Assembly: GCF_001908105.1 (NCBI RefSeq) | Contig: NZ_MKGQ01000037.1 | Span: 1-25,723 of the forward strand | Direction: 5' to 3' | DNA from: Xenorhabdus eapokensis | Lineage (GTDB): Bacteria; Pseudomonadota; Gammaproteobacteria; Enterobacterales; Enterobacteriaceae | Length of the DNA: 25,723 bases | Shown: positions 7,574-18,075 of the stretch, piece after piece | Position numbering within the stretch: position 1 is the first letter of the stretch | How the letters are laid out: every line of letters begins with the position of its first letter | Position numbers and translations under genes: made by a program | Notes under the pieces: generated by a model | Database searches by the model: none | Told to the model about the DNA's origin: nothing | What the model saw: only the letters and a program-made list of their open reading frames with translations

Positions 7574-9120
7574 GACGTGATCCCACTCGATTTGTGTTCA
7601 TGCATTAATTGATAAATCCGCGCAATATCCAGATGTTCACGCATACTGGCAGCCAGCTTATTGAATTGTTTTTCTTTGTGCTGGTGGTAATTAAAGGTTA
7701 CATTTTCCAGTGGCGCGTAGCCTTTTCTGATACGCAATTGATTTAATAGTGGGCGGGTAAACGTGTTTTGGTCAAACAGACCATGCAAATAACTTCCCAT
7801 CACCAAACCATCTTGAGTAACAGCACCATCAACCCCGTTTTTTGCCTCGCCATTGCACCAATGAATTTGAGCAAAAGGCATTGCCTGCTGACCAAGCCGA
7901 GTGGCTCCCATATGGATTTCATAACCCGCAATCGGTTGTTCACTGCATAATTCCAGTATACCTGACAGTGCCGGCATGACTACGCCCCTAACTTGTGCGG
8001 TCTGCTTTTCATTGGCAAACTCCGTTTCTGTATCCAATAATCCCAACCCTGCCATTTGGGTTAAACCGGATTCCACCCTATCCACAATCTGCTTGCCTAA
8101 CATTTGATAACCACCACAGATCCCGATAATCGGCACATTTTTCTGATGAGCGGTGATAATGGCCTGCTCAAAACCCTGTATTTTCAACCAGGCCAAATCT
8201 GCCAATGTATTCTTGCTGCCGGGAAGGAGAATAAGGTCAGCTTGTTGCAGTTCAGAAGGTTTGGAGACATAGCGCAAATACACATCCGGTTGTGCTGCCA
8301 GCGCATTAAAATCGGTGAAATTAGCAATATGGGGGTATTGGATGACAGCAATATCCAGATAGTTTTCTGTTTTTTGCTGCTGCCGATCATATTTACCCAC
8401 CTGCAAAGCGACACTGTCTTCATCTTCCAGATCGAGATCCAGCCACGGCAACACCCCCAATATCGGTACTTGTGTTAAGGCTTCGATCTGCTCGATGCCT
8501 GATTGCAACAAAGAGACATCACCGCGGAATTTATTGATGATCACCCCCTTGATGCGAGCTTTTTCCTCAGGTTTCAGCAAGGCCAATGTGCCGTAGATGG
8601 ATGCAAAGACACCTCCACGATCAATATCTGCCACCAAAATGACCGGAGCATCCACTAATTCAGCCATCCCCATATTAACAATATCGCGATCACGCAAATT
8701 GATCTCTGCCGGACTGCCCGCCCCTTCTAACACCATGATATCCGTTTCAGCGGCCAGCCCGTTATATGCCATCAAAATCTGCCGGAGTAATTGGGGCTTA
8801 TGTTCGTGATATTCCACCGCATTCATGCTGCACATCACTTCCCCCATAAAAATCACCTGAGCCTTGCGATCGCTGGTGGGTTTCAGCAATACCGGATTCA
8901 TACGCACATCCGGCATCATCCCCGCTGCTTCCGCCTGAAATATCTGCGCTCGTCCCATCTCTTTGCCGTCTGCGGTAATCCCAGAATTCAGTGCCATATT
9001 CTGTGATTTAAAGGGAGTACAACGGTAACCATCTTGGGCAAATATCCGGCAAAATCCCGCTACCAGCACACTTTTGCCTGCATCAGATGCCGTTCCCTGA
9101 ACCATCAACGATAATGTCAT
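7570..9120 (-). CDS. cbiP: Cobyric acid synthase
   Basis: CbiP (CobQ family) amidates side chains b, d, e and g of adenosylcobyrinic a,c-diamide, using glutamine and ATP. The 516-residue length is typical. The dethiobiotin-synthetase-like ATP domain has [10 protein letters not shown] at residues 8-17 and the [20 protein letters not shown] segment at 131-150. The C-terminal class I glutamine amidotransferase has the nucleophile Cys335 in GICGGYQML and His446 in GSYLHGLFD. The ribosome site AAGGGAGA precedes the start in the 35-nt gap after cbiL. In Salmonella cbiMNQO lies in this gap; here it is absent. Confidence 0.97.
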   Translation of the reverse strand: MTLSLMVQGTASDAGKSVLVAGFCRIFAQDGYRCTPFKSQNMALNSGITADGKEMGRAQIFQAEAAGMMPDVRMNPVLLKPTSDRKAQVIFMGEVMCSMNAVEYHEHKPQLLRQILMAYNGLAAETDIMVLEGAGSPAEINLRDRDIVNMGMAELVDAPVILVADIDRGGVFASIYGTLALLKPEEKARIKGVIINKFRGDVSLLQSGIEQIEALTQVPILGVLPWLDLDLEDEDSVALQVGKYDRQQQKTENYLDIAVIQYPHIANFTDFNALAAQPDVYLRYVSKPSELQQADLILLPGSKNTLADLAWLKIQGFEQAIITAHQKNVPIIGICGGYQMLGKQIVDRVESGLTQMAGLGLLDTETEFANEKQTAQVRGVVMPALSGILELCSEQPIAGYEIHMGATRLGQQAMPFAQIHWCNGEAKNGVDGAVTQDGLVMGSYLHGLFDQNTFTRPLLNQLRIRKGYAPLENVTFNYHQHKEKQFNKLAASMREHLDIARIYQLMHEHKSSGITS

Positions 9121-9155
9121 GCTATTTTCTCCCTTATTTATTGTGTAATTGGCAT

Positions 9156-9908
9156 TTACCCCAATGATTGCCCGTTTTTATTAACCAAAATCGTTGAAAA
9201 ATACGATAATCCCTGTCCCCACTCTTTTTCGCTGAGAGACAATGTGGCGAGATCGCGCCAGCATTGTTCAGTCGGCAAGGTGGCATCAGCCATCATTAAA
9301 GCATGTTCTAATAGATTGTGGCGTTGCAGCAGGTCGCGGATCAAAGGAAAACGCGAATAAACTTTCATCAAAACAATACAGTCGTGGTTGAGCAATGCTT
9401 GCTCTAAGAGAGCTTCCGAAGCGGTACAGGAAATAACAGCCAATGTTTGATTTTCCATCGCCAGTGGCATCGCACTGGCGGCGGCAATGGCAGAGAATGA
9501 GGTGATCCCCGGCACAATTTCCAACCACGAAGGAGAAGCCATCTGTTGCGATACTAATCGTTGCAAAAGAAACACCCATGTACTAAACAGCATCGGATCG
9601 CCCAAAGTGATAAAACCGACTTTCCGGCCACTAGCCACTTCCTCTTGCAAAGTTTGCGCCACTTCATCCCACACTGCTTGTTTTGCTGCCATGTCGGCTT
9701 TCATTAAAAAATGGTAAGTGCAAACTTCCGTTTTCGGTGAAAGATATTCTTCAATGATGGCGTGGGCGAGACTTTTGGCACCTTTTTTTCCCGTCGGGGT
9801 ATAGATAACATCAAGCTCAGAAAGGATACGCGCAGCCCGTACCGTAATCAGGTCACTGGCACCTGGGCCAACGCCCATCACATACAGTTTTCCTGCTGTT
9901 TCGTTCAT
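9156..9908 (-). CDS. cbiL: Cobalt-precorrin-2 C20-methyltransferase
   Basis: A SAM-dependent methyltransferase of the tetrapyrrole methylase fold, acting at C20 of cobalt-precorrin-2. The 250-residue protein has [22 protein letters not shown] (residues 8-29), [18 protein letters not shown], the second SAM loop, and [37 protein letters not shown] is characteristic of the CbiL/CobI subgroup. It begins within the cbiK stop (TGATG overlap). A 35-nt gap to cbiP follows. Confidence 0.95.
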   Translation of the reverse strand: MNETAGKLYVMGVGPGASDLITVRAARILSELDVIYTPTGKKGAKSLAHAIIEEYLSPKTEVCTYHFLMKADMAAKQAVWDEVAQTLQEEVASGRKVGFITLGDPMLFSTWVFLLQRLVSQQMASPSWLEIVPGITSFSAIAAASAMPLAMENQTLAVISCTASEALLEQALLNHDCIVLMKVYSRFPLIRDLLQRHNLLEHALMMADATLPTEQCWRDLATLSLSEKEWGQGLSYFSTILVNKNGQSLG

Positions 9909-10696
9909 CAGGCTTTCTCCTGATCATTTAGCGCGTAAACGAGGTGATCGACAAACATCTGCCGGATCATCGGGTTTTCGCCTAATCCCTGTAACCAGGG
10001 GATCGCAACGATCCCTGCATTCTCCACCTGTGATTTCCAGGAGTCTTCTTCGTTTGAAGCCATATCATTAATAGCATGATCGCCGGCCACCAGCATCAAT
10101 GGCATCAGATAAGCCTTGCGGATTTTTTGCGCTTTTAATCCCTTGATGATCAGAGGAAGTTCGGGATAGCTTTCCACCGCGCCTACCCGTGCCGGAAAAT
10201 GGTAGTGGCTCATCAGGTGATCCAGACAGGCATAAGCAGAAAAAGCAGGGTGTGTTGTCCCGTGTCCCATAAAAACAACACATTCATTTTCTGCCAACCG
10301 CGGAAGCTGGTGGCGCAATGCCCGCATCAATTGCAGGTAATCATCAAAGTGGCTAAGTAGCGGGGCGCCCAGCACCAACCGCTTAAAACGAGGACGAAAT
10401 TTCTCAACCTCACACCGCACCTTTTCATATTCATCGCCATTAATGATATGCAGACATTGCACAGCAACATCGTGATAACCAGCGTGATGCAGTCTGGTCA
10501 GAGCATCATGGGGGGTATCAATGTAAATGCTATCGCGCTGACGCAATTTGCGAATGATCATGCCAGAGGTAAATGCCCGAAATAGTTCCCTGTCTGGAAA
10601 CACTGAGGCCAATTGCTGCTCACAGGCTTCAATATTGTTTTTCAGCGTTTCGGGATAACTGGTTCCGAAACTTATCACCAATAATGCTTTTTTCAT
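9908..10696 (-). CDS. cbiK: Anaerobic cobaltochelatase
   Basis: CbiK inserts Co2+ into sirohydrochlorin or precorrin-2 early in the oxygen-independent route, without ATP. The 262 residues keep the metal and catalytic positions of the Salmonella enzyme at identical numbers: Glu89 in INGDEYEK, His145 in VFMGHGTTHP and His207 in LMLVAGDHAINDM. The opening KKALLVISFGTSYPET is also typical. There is no signal peptide, which fits a cytosolic CbiK rather than the exported CbiK-P form. This gene is a clear marker of the anaerobic pathway. Confidence 0.97.
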   Translation of the reverse strand: MKKALLVISFGTSYPETLKNNIEACEQQLASVFPDRELFRAFTSGMIIRKLRQRDSIYIDTPHDALTRLHHAGYHDVAVQCLHIINGDEYEKVRCEVEKFRPRFKRLVLGAPLLSHFDDYLQLMRALRHQLPRLAENECVVFMGHGTTHPAFSAYACLDHLMSHYHFPARVGAVESYPELPLIIKGLKAQKIRKAYLMPLMLVAGDHAINDMASNEEDSWKSQVENAGIVAIPWLQGLGENPMIRQMFVDHLVYALNDQEKA

Positions 10697-10709
10697 TTTG
10701 CTTTTCCTT

Positions 10710-10729
10710 ATTGGTCTATATTGGTCTAT
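10710..10729. repeat. Tandem 10-bp repeat in cbiK-cbiJ spacer
   Basis: ATTGGTCTAT occurs twice in perfect tandem (10710-10719 and 10720-10729), filling most of the 33-nt spacer between the cbiJ stop and the cbiK start. It may be a slipped-strand duplication. It ends 14 bases before the cbiK start and could affect spacing of the ribosome site. Confidence 0.7.
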
Positions 10730-11515
10730 TTACATGCAAAAATTCGCCAATAATCGCGTCATCTCTTCCAATCCATTGACCCACGTGATCCCCTTACCTG
10801 CAAATTGCTGCTTTGGACGACAAAGTACGATGCAAGGCAACCCAAGAGAGAGGCAGGGTGCCACTTTCTCCCTGAAACCGCCTTGCTCACCAGACTCTTT
10901 GGTAATGACGACCTCCGCCTGACAAAATTGGTAAAATGCCCGATTGAAATCGGCACTGAACGGGCCTTTGAGGGCAAAAATCTGATCGACTGACAAACCA
11001 CAAGACTCACACATCGCCAAAACTTCTGCGGTTGGCAATACGCGAGCCAGTACCGTTTTTCCTTTCAGGTGAGCCATATAGTCAGCCAATTGTTTACTGC
11101 CGGTTGTCAGCAAAATACGGCTTGCCAAATTGGCGGCTATTTCACACGCCTGCTTAATGGTTGCTACTTTATGAATGAGAGGGTGTTCGACAGCATCAAT
11201 ATCGCTGGGGCGAATATAACAAATCAGAGGGATACCCGACTTTTGGCAAGCACTGACAATGTTTTGACTCAGCCGTTCAGCATAGGGATGGGACGCATCA
11301 ATCACCATTTTTGCCCCTCGCTTTTGCAGATATTCAGCCATCTCTTCGGCTTCCATCCTGCCAGTAACAATTTCACCGCGAACACCTATCGCCTGCTGTG
11401 CCCCCGTGGGTGTCGCCACTGACAAGCCATAATCTATACCGGCAATATCCATCATCGCGCAAATCTGGCGGGCGTCGCTCGTACCACCAAAAATGTGGAT
11501 CAATGGCCGTGTCAT
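10730..11515 (-). CDS. cbiJ: Cobalt-precorrin-6A reductase
   Basis: CbiJ reduces a double bond of the cobalt-precorrin-6A macrocycle with a nicotinamide cofactor. The 261-residue protein begins PLIHIFGGTSDARQIC, the nucleotide-binding strand and loop. It contains VIDASHPYAERLSQNI (about residues 71-86) and LLTTGSKQL, plus a C-terminal VITKESGEQGGFREK block, all usual for the CbiJ/CobK family. It overlaps cbiH by 4 nt (ATGA). Confidence 0.95.
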   Translation of the reverse strand: MTRPLIHIFGGTSDARQICAMMDIAGIDYGLSVATPTGAQQAIGVRGEIVTGRMEAEEMAEYLQKRGAKMVIDASHPYAERLSQNIVSACQKSGIPLICYIRPSDIDAVEHPLIHKVATIKQACEIAANLASRILLTTGSKQLADYMAHLKGKTVLARVLPTAEVLAMCESCGLSVDQIFALKGPFSADFNRAFYQFCQAEVVITKESGEQGGFREKVAPCLSLGLPCIVLCRPKQQFAGKGITWVNGLEEMTRLLANFCM

Positions 11516-12237
11516 AACTTGTACCCTCTCGGCGTGATCATCAGCCCATCACGTATATACGTTGACTGATTACCCACTATCACCAGACTGCGCATATCAA
11601 CACGGGAAAAATCCATTGAACCAAACGTCGTCAGCCATTTCTCCTCATGTTTGCGCCCTGCCGCTTTCACCACACCCACGGGAGTTGCTGGCGATTTCCA
11701 CGGCGCCATCAAAGAAAATGCCCGTGCCAAATGATCTTCCCGTCCTCGGCTGCGGGGATTATAGAAACAGACCACAAAATCAGCTTCTGCCGCTGCCTGC
11801 ACCCGCTTTTCAATCACCTCCCACGGGGTGAGCAGATCGCTTAAGCTGATATGACAAAAGTCATGCATCAATGGTGCACCAAGCAAAGTGGCGCAAGCTG
11901 TACTTGCCGTCACTCCCGCCACCAGCCGAACATCTACATTGCGCTTTTGCTGGCTGACCAACTCCAAAATCAAGCCAGCCATGCCATAAATACCCGCATC
12001 ACCGCTACAAACTACCGCCACATTTTTGCCCTGTTCGGCCAGCTCAATGGCTGTCTGGCAGCGTTCAATCTCTTTGCACATGCCGGTTTTGATAATTTCT
12101 TTATCGCCTACCAGTGGTTTCACCAGATGAGTGTAAGTTTTGTAACCTACTACGATGTCAGCCGCTTTCAATGCAGCGATTGCTTCCTGCGTCATCATGG
12201 CTTCGCTGCCGGGACCTATTCCAATGACAGTTAACAT
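11512..12237 (-). CDS. cbiH: Cobalt-precorrin-3 C17-methyltransferase
   Basis: CbiH methylates C17 and drives the ring contraction of the corrin macrocycle. Its 241 residues begin [34 protein letters not shown]. They contain VVCSGDAGIYGMAGLI (about residues 75-90), a SAM-binding loop typical of CbiH/CobJ, and VCFYNPRSRGREDHLARA. The length matches the stand-alone enteric CbiH, with no C-terminal extension. The start overlaps the cbiG stop by 7 nt. Confidence 0.96.
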   Translation of the reverse strand: MLTVIGIGPGSEAMMTQEAIAALKAADIVVGYKTYTHLVKPLVGDKEIIKTGMCKEIERCQTAIELAEQGKNVAVVCSGDAGIYGMAGLILELVSQQKRNVDVRLVAGVTASTACATLLGAPLMHDFCHISLSDLLTPWEVIEKRVQAAAEADFVVCFYNPRSRGREDHLARAFSLMAPWKSPATPVGVVKAAGRKHEEKWLTTFGSMDFSRVDMRSLVIVGNQSTYIRDGLMITPRGYKL

Positions 12238-13331
12238 GGATGCAATACTCCTAATGTGATGGTGACGCCCTGCTCACGCAGGGTATGACCAACCAAGTGT
12301 CCCTGGCTCATTAGCCAGGCTACCGGTTGAGAGACACAGCCTATGCCCACTGTTTTTCGGACAAACTCAGAGGCTGGAAATACTTGTTCACACTGGGCAA
12401 GCTGATTAACAGAGAAGATTTGGTATGGAATTTGACGCACTTGTGCCAATTGAATTAGCGCCGGCTCGTTTTTTTTCAGCTCGATACTGCCGACGGCTTT
12501 TAGCGCCAAAGGTTCAAGGTTATGTTCCGCCAGATGGCGATCCAATAATTCTGCAAGCCGTTCAGCTTCCACGCCACGCCGGCAACCCATTCCTGCAACG
12601 ATACGGCGCGGGATTAATTTAAACGTGGGGATTGGCAGTGCCAGATTTGTTCGTTCATAGCTGATGTATACCAGTGCATCCAGCTCAGGCCGTTCCTCCA
12701 GAACATCAACGGGAATAAATCCGCGCGTGTCGTAGCGATCTTTTTCATCGTCTAAGTTGGGATGCCACCAAATTCCTACCCGCTTACCATTAACCAGCAT
12801 TTGATTGACGGTTTTGACATTGGCACGGAAATTTTCCATCTTCCCATCAATTGCTTGCGATAACAGATCCAATGCAGCAACCTGATTAACATCGGTTGCG
12901 GTAGTGATCACCGCCTGCCCGTCGAGAATATCGGCGATTTGCTGTGCCAGCTTATTTGCGCCTCCCATATGCCCCGACAATAAGCTGATAGCAAACTGCC
13001 CTTTTTCATCCAGTACAACAACCGCCGGATCGGTCATTTTGTCCTTGAGCAGGGGAGCGATAACCCGAATAGCGATCCCCGTCGCACCAACCATAATCAA
13101 CGCACCATATTGGGTAAATACCTTCCGTACCGTCTTGGCAAAACCACCTTTAAATGCCATGAATTCACTATCGGTATCCATACCTTCACTCTTCACCAGT
13201 TCAGGGGAGGTGAAACAATCCATCGCTAAATGAGTTCGCAAACGACGCGCCAACGCCATGCCTCCTTCTGTCAGGCAAAACAAGGCATATTCTTTGTCAG
13301 GTGATATTAAGTCAGGCGCTACGATATTCAT
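12231..13331 (-). CDS. cbiG: Cobalt-precorrin-5A hydrolase
   Basis: CbiG opens the delta-lactone of cobalt-precorrin-5A and releases the C20 fragment as acetaldehyde, an oxygen-independent step. The 366-residue product has an N-terminal [16 protein letters not shown], a central [31 protein letters not shown] followed by [18 protein letters not shown], and a C-terminal CobE-like domain starting [18 protein letters not shown] chose the ATG at 13331 ([10 protein letters not shown]) because the 16 extra codons of the longer frame do not resemble CbiG and read deep into cbiF. With this start the overlap with cbiF is 20 nt. Confidence 0.94.
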   Translation of the reverse strand: MNIVAPDLISPDKEYALFCLTEGGMALARRLRTHLAMDCFTSPELVKSEGMDTDSEFMAFKGGFAKTVRKVFTQYGALIMVGATGIAIRVIAPLLKDKMTDPAVVVLDEKGQFAISLLSGHMGGANKLAQQIADILDGQAVITTATDVNQVAALDLLSQAIDGKMENFRANVKTVNQMLVNGKRVGIWWHPNLDDEKDRYDTRGFIPVDVLEERPELDALVYISYERTNLALPIPTFKLIPRRIVAGMGCRRGVEAERLAELLDRHLAEHNLEPLALKAVGSIELKKNEPALIQLAQVRQIPYQIFSVNQLAQCEQVFPASEFVRKTVGIGCVSQPVAWLMSQGHLVGHTLREQGVTITLGVLHPC

Positions 13332-14118
13332 GGCTGAACCTCGCATCGTACAGTTTCGAATAGTGATACTCTGCCCCAAGAAAAGCGCCCACCAATATCA
13401 AGGCGGTTTTACGAATATCGGCGCTGCGTACCTGTTCAGCAATCGTCGCCAATGTCCCCCGCACAATCTGACAATCCGGCCAGGTTGCCTTGTAAACCAC
13501 GGCAACAGGGGTTTCCTGCCCATATCCTCCCTGAATCAACCGATCCACAACCGCTGTCATATTCTGTACCGAAAGGAAGATCGCCATTGAAGTTTGGTGG
13601 GCGGCGAAGGCTTCCAGCGTTTCCCGTGGTGGCATTGGCGTTCTGCCTTCCATACGGGTGATAATCAAACTTTGCGCGACTTCGGGTACGGTGTACTCCA
13701 CGCCCAATTGCGCAGCAGCGCCAAGAAACGAACTCACTCCCGGCACAGAGACAAAACCAATGGCGTGATTTGCCAGTTCTTCGGCCTGTTCGCGTATGGA
13801 GCCAAACAGCGATAAATCTCCCGTTTGCAGGCGAACCACCAACTTGCCTGCTTCCACGCCATTCACCATCAATTCCGTGATTTGCGATAACGTCAATCTC
13901 GCGCTGTCATGACATTCGGCATCTGCACGGCAATAATCCAGTAACTCCCGATTAATCAGCGAACCGGCATAAATCACCACTTGCGCCTGACGTAATAATT
14001 GATAGCCTTTCAGCGTAATCAGGCTCTTATCCCCTGGCCCCGCGCCAACAAACCAGACTTTTTCAGTATCAAAACTGACGTTATCTATCTGTCCAGAATT
14101 AATATGTTCAGGCATCAT
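13312..14118 (-). CDS. cbiF: Cobalt-precorrin-4 C11-methyltransferase
   Basis: CbiF methylates C11 of cobalt-precorrin-4 with SAM. The 268-residue protein has [22 protein letters not shown] (about residues 21-42) and [30 protein letters not shown] and [39 protein letters not shown] are a strong CbiF/CobM signature. Two adjacent ATGs (14118 and 14115) are possible starts. The first overlaps cbiT by 11 nt. The N-terminus is about 15 residues longer than in Salmonella CbiF. Confidence 0.96.
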   Translation of the reverse strand: MMPEHINSGQIDNVSFDTEKVWFVGAGPGDKSLITLKGYQLLRQAQVVIYAGSLINRELLDYCRADAECHDSARLTLSQITELMVNGVEAGKLVVRLQTGDLSLFGSIREQAEELANHAIGFVSVPGVSSFLGAAAQLGVEYTVPEVAQSLIITRMEGRTPMPPRETLEAFAAHQTSMAIFLSVQNMTAVVDRLIQGGYGQETPVAVVYKATWPDCQIVRGTLATIAEQVRSADIRKTALILVGAFLGAEYHYSKLYDARFSHEYRSA

Positions 14119-14692
14119 CTCGCTCCTTTTGCTCAGACTCTTTCTGGCAGGACAGCAAATAGGTGGGATTATTGGGTTTAAAATAATGTCCTTGCCCTAG
14201 TGCCGTCAGTTCTCCCACCTGAATTTCACGCCCATCAAGCGCGGTTACCTGACAGGATTTCAGATGCGACAATGCTCGTGTGAAGTTTTCCAGCAGGATA
14301 AAAGTCATGACTAAATGCCCACCTGAATTCAGGTGCAGCAACGCCCAATCAATGATTTCTGTCAAATGTCCACCGGTTCCACCAATGAAAATAGCGTCCG
14401 CAGTACTGTCTAATGGCATAGGGGCAGTACCTGACTGGATACAAACCTTGTGGCAGCCAAAATGCTGAATATTTTCAGCCAGCAACAACAAGGCATCTTC
14501 TTTGCGTTCAATGGCGAGAATATCTAATGCAGGATAGCGCAATGCCGCTTCAATACTGACGCTGCCCGTCCCCGCACCAACATCAATAAGACGGCTGACT
14601 TTTGCCAGCTCCAATCGTTCCAATGCCAGCGCCCTAACCGCTTCTTTGGTCATGGGGATGCGATGACCACGCAAAAACAGTTCATCTTTCAT
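14108..14692 (-). CDS. cbiT: Cobalt-precorrin C15-methyltransferase, decarboxylating
   Basis: CbiT methylates C15 and removes the C12 acetate carboxyl group. The 194-residue protein has a Rossmann-type SAM fold, unlike the tetrapyrrole methylases around it. It begins [26 protein letters not shown], then shows motif [21 protein letters not shown] (about residues 36-55) and [19 protein letters not shown]. Here cbiE and cbiT are separate genes overlapping by 4 nt, not the fused CobL form of aerobic producers. Confidence 0.96.
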   Translation of the reverse strand: MKDELFLRGHRIPMTKEAVRALALERLELAKVSRLIDVGAGTGSVSIEAALRYPALDILAIERKEDALLLLAENIQHFGCHKVCIQSGTAPMPLDSTADAIFIGGTGGHLTEIIDWALLHLNSGGHLVMTFILLENFTRALSHLKSCQVTALDGREIQVGELTALGQGHYFKPNNPTYLLSCQKESEQKERDDA

Positions 14693-15309
14693 TCAGGTTC
14701 ACCATTTAAAATCACCACGACATTCAGGCCATAATCCATGTCGCCGCGGTGCGCGACCTGTTCCGCGGGCAAACAAATAATTTGCTCATGTTCATGGGAT
14801 AAATTTTTACCAATCACCATGCGCCGCTGCTGCCCGCGCGCCAGAATCGCTTGCGCAATCTGGTAAGGGCCAATAACGCCATCCGTTACCATCGCGATTT
14901 TTTCGTGTTGCAGCAGCCAATCAAAATCTGGTTGGCGTCCGTGGCTGCTGGTCAGGTAAATATCGTTCATATCCAGCAAAATCCGGGCGCACAAATATTG
15001 GATTGAACTGATGCCGGAGATGATGCGGGTATTTTGTCCAGAAAAATGCTCAGTAATTCGTTTGCCTATGCCATAAAAGAGAGGATCACCCGAAGCCAGC
15101 ACGGCTATTTGCCGATGCTGATTCTGTTCAAGCCACTGCATCAATCCATCCACATCAGCATCCAAACGGCGGGTTTCCCCCTTGAAATGGGGAAATTCAG
15201 CGAGATGGCGCTTTCCTCCGACCAACACTTCGGCCTGCCTGATAGCCTCCAACGCAGCCAATGTTTGGTTTGCAGCGGCTCCTGGGCCAATACCAACAAC
15301 GGTGATCAT
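14689..15309 (-). CDS. cbiE: Cobalt-precorrin C5-methyltransferase
   Basis: CbiE adds the C5 methyl group. The 206-residue product begins [36 protein letters not shown]. It has [16 protein letters not shown] (second SAM loop), [15 protein letters not shown], and [15 protein letters not shown], all typical of CbiE. A TTG two codons upstream (15315) is possible. The ATG at 15309 is preferred because it forms the ATGA stop-start overlap with cbiD seen repeatedly in this operon. Confidence 0.96.
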   Translation of the reverse strand: MITVVGIGPGAAANQTLAALEAIRQAEVLVGGKRHLAEFPHFKGETRRLDADVDGLMQWLEQNQHRQIAVLASGDPLFYGIGKRITEHFSGQNTRIISGISSIQYLCARILLDMNDIYLTSSHGRQPDFDWLLQHEKIAMVTDGVIGPYQIAQAILARGQQRRMVIGKNLSHEHEQIICLPAEQVAHRGDMDYGLNVVVILNGEPE

Positions 15310-16469
15310 CGGCAATCCTCCGTAAAATCCTTCACTATGGCGTCCACAGGCCGATTGCAGCCCAAGACCTGGTTATCAAAAGAGAAAAGAATGGCGTCAC
15401 ACTGCGGCTTGCCGCTGGCAAAACGTAGCATTTGGTCGATACGCCCGCAGATTTTTCGGGCAATCTGTGGGTACACAGTCTGCCAGCCCTGTTCTGCAAT
15501 TAACTCAATGGCCGCTTCGGTGGTATCACATTGATCCACGGCTTGAATCAGTTCGAAAGGTGCACCTAACAAAGCCAGATTGGCAATCAGCGTTTCCATG
15601 CGGCCATCCGCAATATGGCTGTGGGTATGAAAAATACCAGCAGCGATTTTCACCAGTTTGCCAACATGCCCGACCAGCACCACATGACGGAATTCCAGAC
15701 GCACAGCCTCTTGCAACATGTAACCGACAAAATTACTCATTGTGACGACATAATTCGCATCAATACCCAACTGCTGGCTGACAAAACGTTCACCGTGATT
15801 CCCCGGCACAAAAATAATGCGATCCAACCCACTGGCACGTTTGGCCTCTAATTCCAGCGCCAGAGAACGTTTCCAGCTCTCTTCTGACATCGGCGTCACA
15901 ATGCCTGTCGTGCCAATAATCGAAATACCGCCCTGAATCCCCAGTCTGTCGTTATAGGTTTTCTTCGCCCGTTCCTCACCTTCGGGGGCAAAGATGACGA
16001 TATTCGCCCCACGGTGCAAACCGATGACCTCCCGTACCGCTTCTTCAATGGTATGCCGTGGGGTTTTATTAATGGCTGCCCAGCCAATCGGCAAACCAAC
16101 GCCCACTCGCGTTATCCTGCCAATACCTTCACCGCCATCCAGTGTGATCACGCCGCTGTCATTGAGGGAGACACGGGCAAAAACCAACATACCGTGGGTG
16201 GCATCCACATCATCGCCACCATCTTTGCGGATAGCCGCAATCGCCTGTTGTCCTTCAACCAAGGGTTGCTCGACATTCAAGACCAATGTGACACCAGAAG
16301 GCGTGACAATCGAAACCTGATGAATAATCTGCTGACGCAAGATCATCAATGCGGCGACCTTGGCCGCGGCCGTAGCACAGGAACCCGTGGTGTAGCCCTT
16401 GCGATACCGCTTTCCTCTGTGCCAAACCGTTCCGAGACCATTGGCTTGCGTGTCACTGATTTCATTCAT
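15306..16469 (-). CDS. cbiD: Cobalt-precorrin-5B C1-methyltransferase
   Basis: CbiD methylates C1 and is specific to the anaerobic route. The 387 residues from MNEISDTQ include [24 protein letters not shown] near the N-terminus, then [45 protein letters not shown], and [28 protein letters not shown]. These blocks define the family. The frame stays open 28 codons further up, but that part runs through cbiC and is not CbiD-like. ATG 16469 overlaps the cbiC stop by 8 nt. Confidence 0.96.
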   Translation of the reverse strand: MNEISDTQANGLGTVWHRGKRYRKGYTTGSCATAAAKVAALMILRQQIIHQVSIVTPSGVTLVLNVEQPLVEGQQAIAAIRKDGGDDVDATHGMLVFARVSLNDSGVITLDGGEGIGRITRVGVGLPIGWAAINKTPRHTIEEAVREVIGLHRGANIVIFAPEGEERAKKTYNDRLGIQGGISIIGTTGIVTPMSEESWKRSLALELEAKRASGLDRIIFVPGNHGERFVSQQLGIDANYVVTMSNFVGYMLQEAVRLEFRHVVLVGHVGKLVKIAAGIFHTHSHIADGRMETLIANLALLGAPFELIQAVDQCDTTEAAIELIAEQGWQTVYPQIARKICGRIDQMLRFASGKPQCDAILFSFDNQVLGCNRPVDAIVKDFTEDCR

Positions 16470-17103
16470 GCCTGACCTCCGGCATCCGATACAAAATGGC
16501 GTTGATAATGGCAGCGGCAATATTGCTGCCTCCCTTGCGCCCTTTGGCTGCAATGCAACTTAATCCGCTATTGATCAGGGCATTCTTTGACTCCTCCGCG
16601 CCAACAAACCCAACAGGCACACCAACGACTGCAATGGGTACAAACGGATGCTCCATCAAACGAAATAGTGCAGTCGGGGCATTGCCAAAGACAAAAATCT
16701 TCTCCCCTGTGTCTTGCAATGCCAGATCGACGGCTGCCATTGAACGTGTGATTTGCTGGGCTTTTGCCATTTGCATGGTACGGGGATCGCTGACATAACA
16801 ACGGCATTCACTGCCGTACTGAGCCAGACGCGTTTTATTGATGCCAGATAACGCCATCGTCGTGTCGGTATATAACGTACAGCCACGCAAGATACCGTCA
16901 CGAATAAGGCGCAAAACATCAGGAGAAAAATAGAGAATATCAAGCCAATCAAAATCGGCGGTGGTGTGGATCACCCGTTTGATCACCGCTTCTTGGTCTG
17001 CATCGGTAAAACGGTAATCAGGCCGCGATGCACAAATAAGTCGGCTGATAATATCAAAGCTATTTCTTTCAATCTGTTGGGGTTGCCGGATGTAGTTGCT
17101 CAT
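16462..17103 (-). CDS. cbiC: Cobalt-precorrin-8 methylmutase
   Basis: CbiC moves the methyl group from C11 to C12, giving cobyrinic acid. In the 213-residue protein, His46 in [12 protein letters not shown] is the expected catalytic base. [30 protein letters not shown] and [16 protein letters not shown] are conserved, as is [18 protein letters not shown]. The start [13 protein letters not shown] is standard for the enteric protein. It lies 12 nt after cbiB. Confidence 0.96.
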   Translation of the reverse strand: MSNYIRQPQQIERNSFDIISRLICASRPDYRFTDADQEAVIKRVIHTTADFDWLDILYFSPDVLRLIRDGILRGCTLYTDTTMALSGINKTRLAQYGSECRCYVSDPRTMQMAKAQQITRSMAAVDLALQDTGEKIFVFGNAPTALFRLMEHPFVPIAVVGVPVGFVGAEESKNALINSGLSCIAAKGRKGGSNIAAAIINAILYRMPEVRHE

Positions 17104-17115
17104 GCTGTTCCCTCC

Positions 17116-18075
17116 TTACACTGTCACACGGATCAGGCTATGCAACAGCGCAAACAGCAAGAGCGCCATTACTGATGCCACCCTCATCATCTGAACAGAC
17201 CGCGGGATATCGTCAGGCGTGACCTCGCGCCTTGCATCACCAATCCACGGCTTTTCGACTAGCTGATTAAAGTAAACATTCGAGCCGCCAAGACGGATGC
17301 CCAATGCCCCTGCTACGGTTGCTTCCGGCCAGCCACTATTGGGGCTACTGTGTTGATAGCGATCACGCCAGCCAATGCGCAGCGCCTGCCGAAAATCCAA
17401 TCCCTGCCATTTCGCAGCCATTGCCAGCAGAAGCCAGCTCAAACGAGCCGGCAGCCAATTCGCCACATCATCCATACGTGCCGAAAACATCCCCAGTGCC
17501 CGATAACGGGGCGTTTTATAGCCCACCATTGAATCGAGGGTATTGATTGCCTTATAGGCCATAGCCAATGGAGCACCGCCAAGCATCAAGAAAAACAGTG
17601 GGGCAATCACCCCATCCACGCTGTTTTCTGCCACGGTTTCAATCGCAGCACGGCTGATTTGTGGCGTTTGCAATTGGCAAGTGTCCCGACCGACAATGTT
17701 GGCAAGCTGCTTACGGCTGGCGGCCAAATCCCCCTGACGCAATGCCTGATAAACGGCCTTTGCCGCATCGCCCAAGCCACGTCCTGCCAACACGGTATAA
17801 ATCAGCCAAATTTCAGCCAAACATCCCAGCCAGAACGTCATGCCATAGGCCAATTGCAAAACCCAATAACTCGCCAACCAGACACTCCCTACCACCACCA
17901 GCCATAACAGTACGCCGCCCCATTTCAAGTCGGTTTCGGTCTGGCAAATCCGGCGAATAAGCTGCTCAGTCTGGTGAGTAAATTGCCCTATCCAGCGCAC
18001 GGGGTGCGGCCAATGAGGGGGATCACCCCATTTCATATCCAGAATAAAAGCCGCAAACCACAATAAGACGGTCAT
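17116..18075 (-). CDS. cbiB: Adenosylcobinamide-phosphate synthase
   Basis: CbiB is a membrane enzyme that couples adenosylcobyric acid to (R)-1-aminopropan-2-ol phosphate. The 319 residues carry several hydrophobic segments (around 1-12, 55-95, 150-170 and the C-terminal tail). They also carry the motifs LDMKWGDPPHWPHPVRWIG, LANIVGRDTCQL, and ETVAENSVDGVIAPLFFLMLGGAPLAMAYKAINTLDSMVGYK. Its substrate comes from the divergent cobD-pduX arm. It overlaps the cbiA stop by 4 nt. Confidence 0.96.
   Translation of the reverse strand: MTVLLWFAAFILDMKWGDPPHWPHPVRWIGQFTHQTEQLIRRICQTETDLKWGGVLLWLVVVGSVWLASYWVLQLAYGMTFWLGCLAEIWLIYTVLAGRGLGDAAKAVYQALRQGDLAASRKQLANIVGRDTCQLQTPQISRAAIETVAENSVDGVIAPLFFLMLGGAPLAMAYKAINTLDSMVGYKTPRYRALGMFSARMDDVANWLPARLSWLLLAMAAKWQGLDFRQALRIGWRDRYQHSSPNSGWPEATVAGALGIRLGGSNVYFNQLVEKPWIGDARREVTPDDIPRSVQMMRVASVMALLLFALLHSLIRVTV

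Noticed and set aside
8104..8478. 124-residue plus-strand ORF inside cbiP
   Set aside because: Antisense shadow of a well-conserved gene; composition follows the opposite strand's codons.
11851..12234. 127-residue plus-strand ORF opposite cbiH
   Set aside because: Antisense shadow; low-complexity His/Asn-rich translation with no start signal.
16470..16553. Longer cbiD start adding 28 residues
   Set aside because: The extension reads through the cbiC coding region and lacks CbiD similarity.
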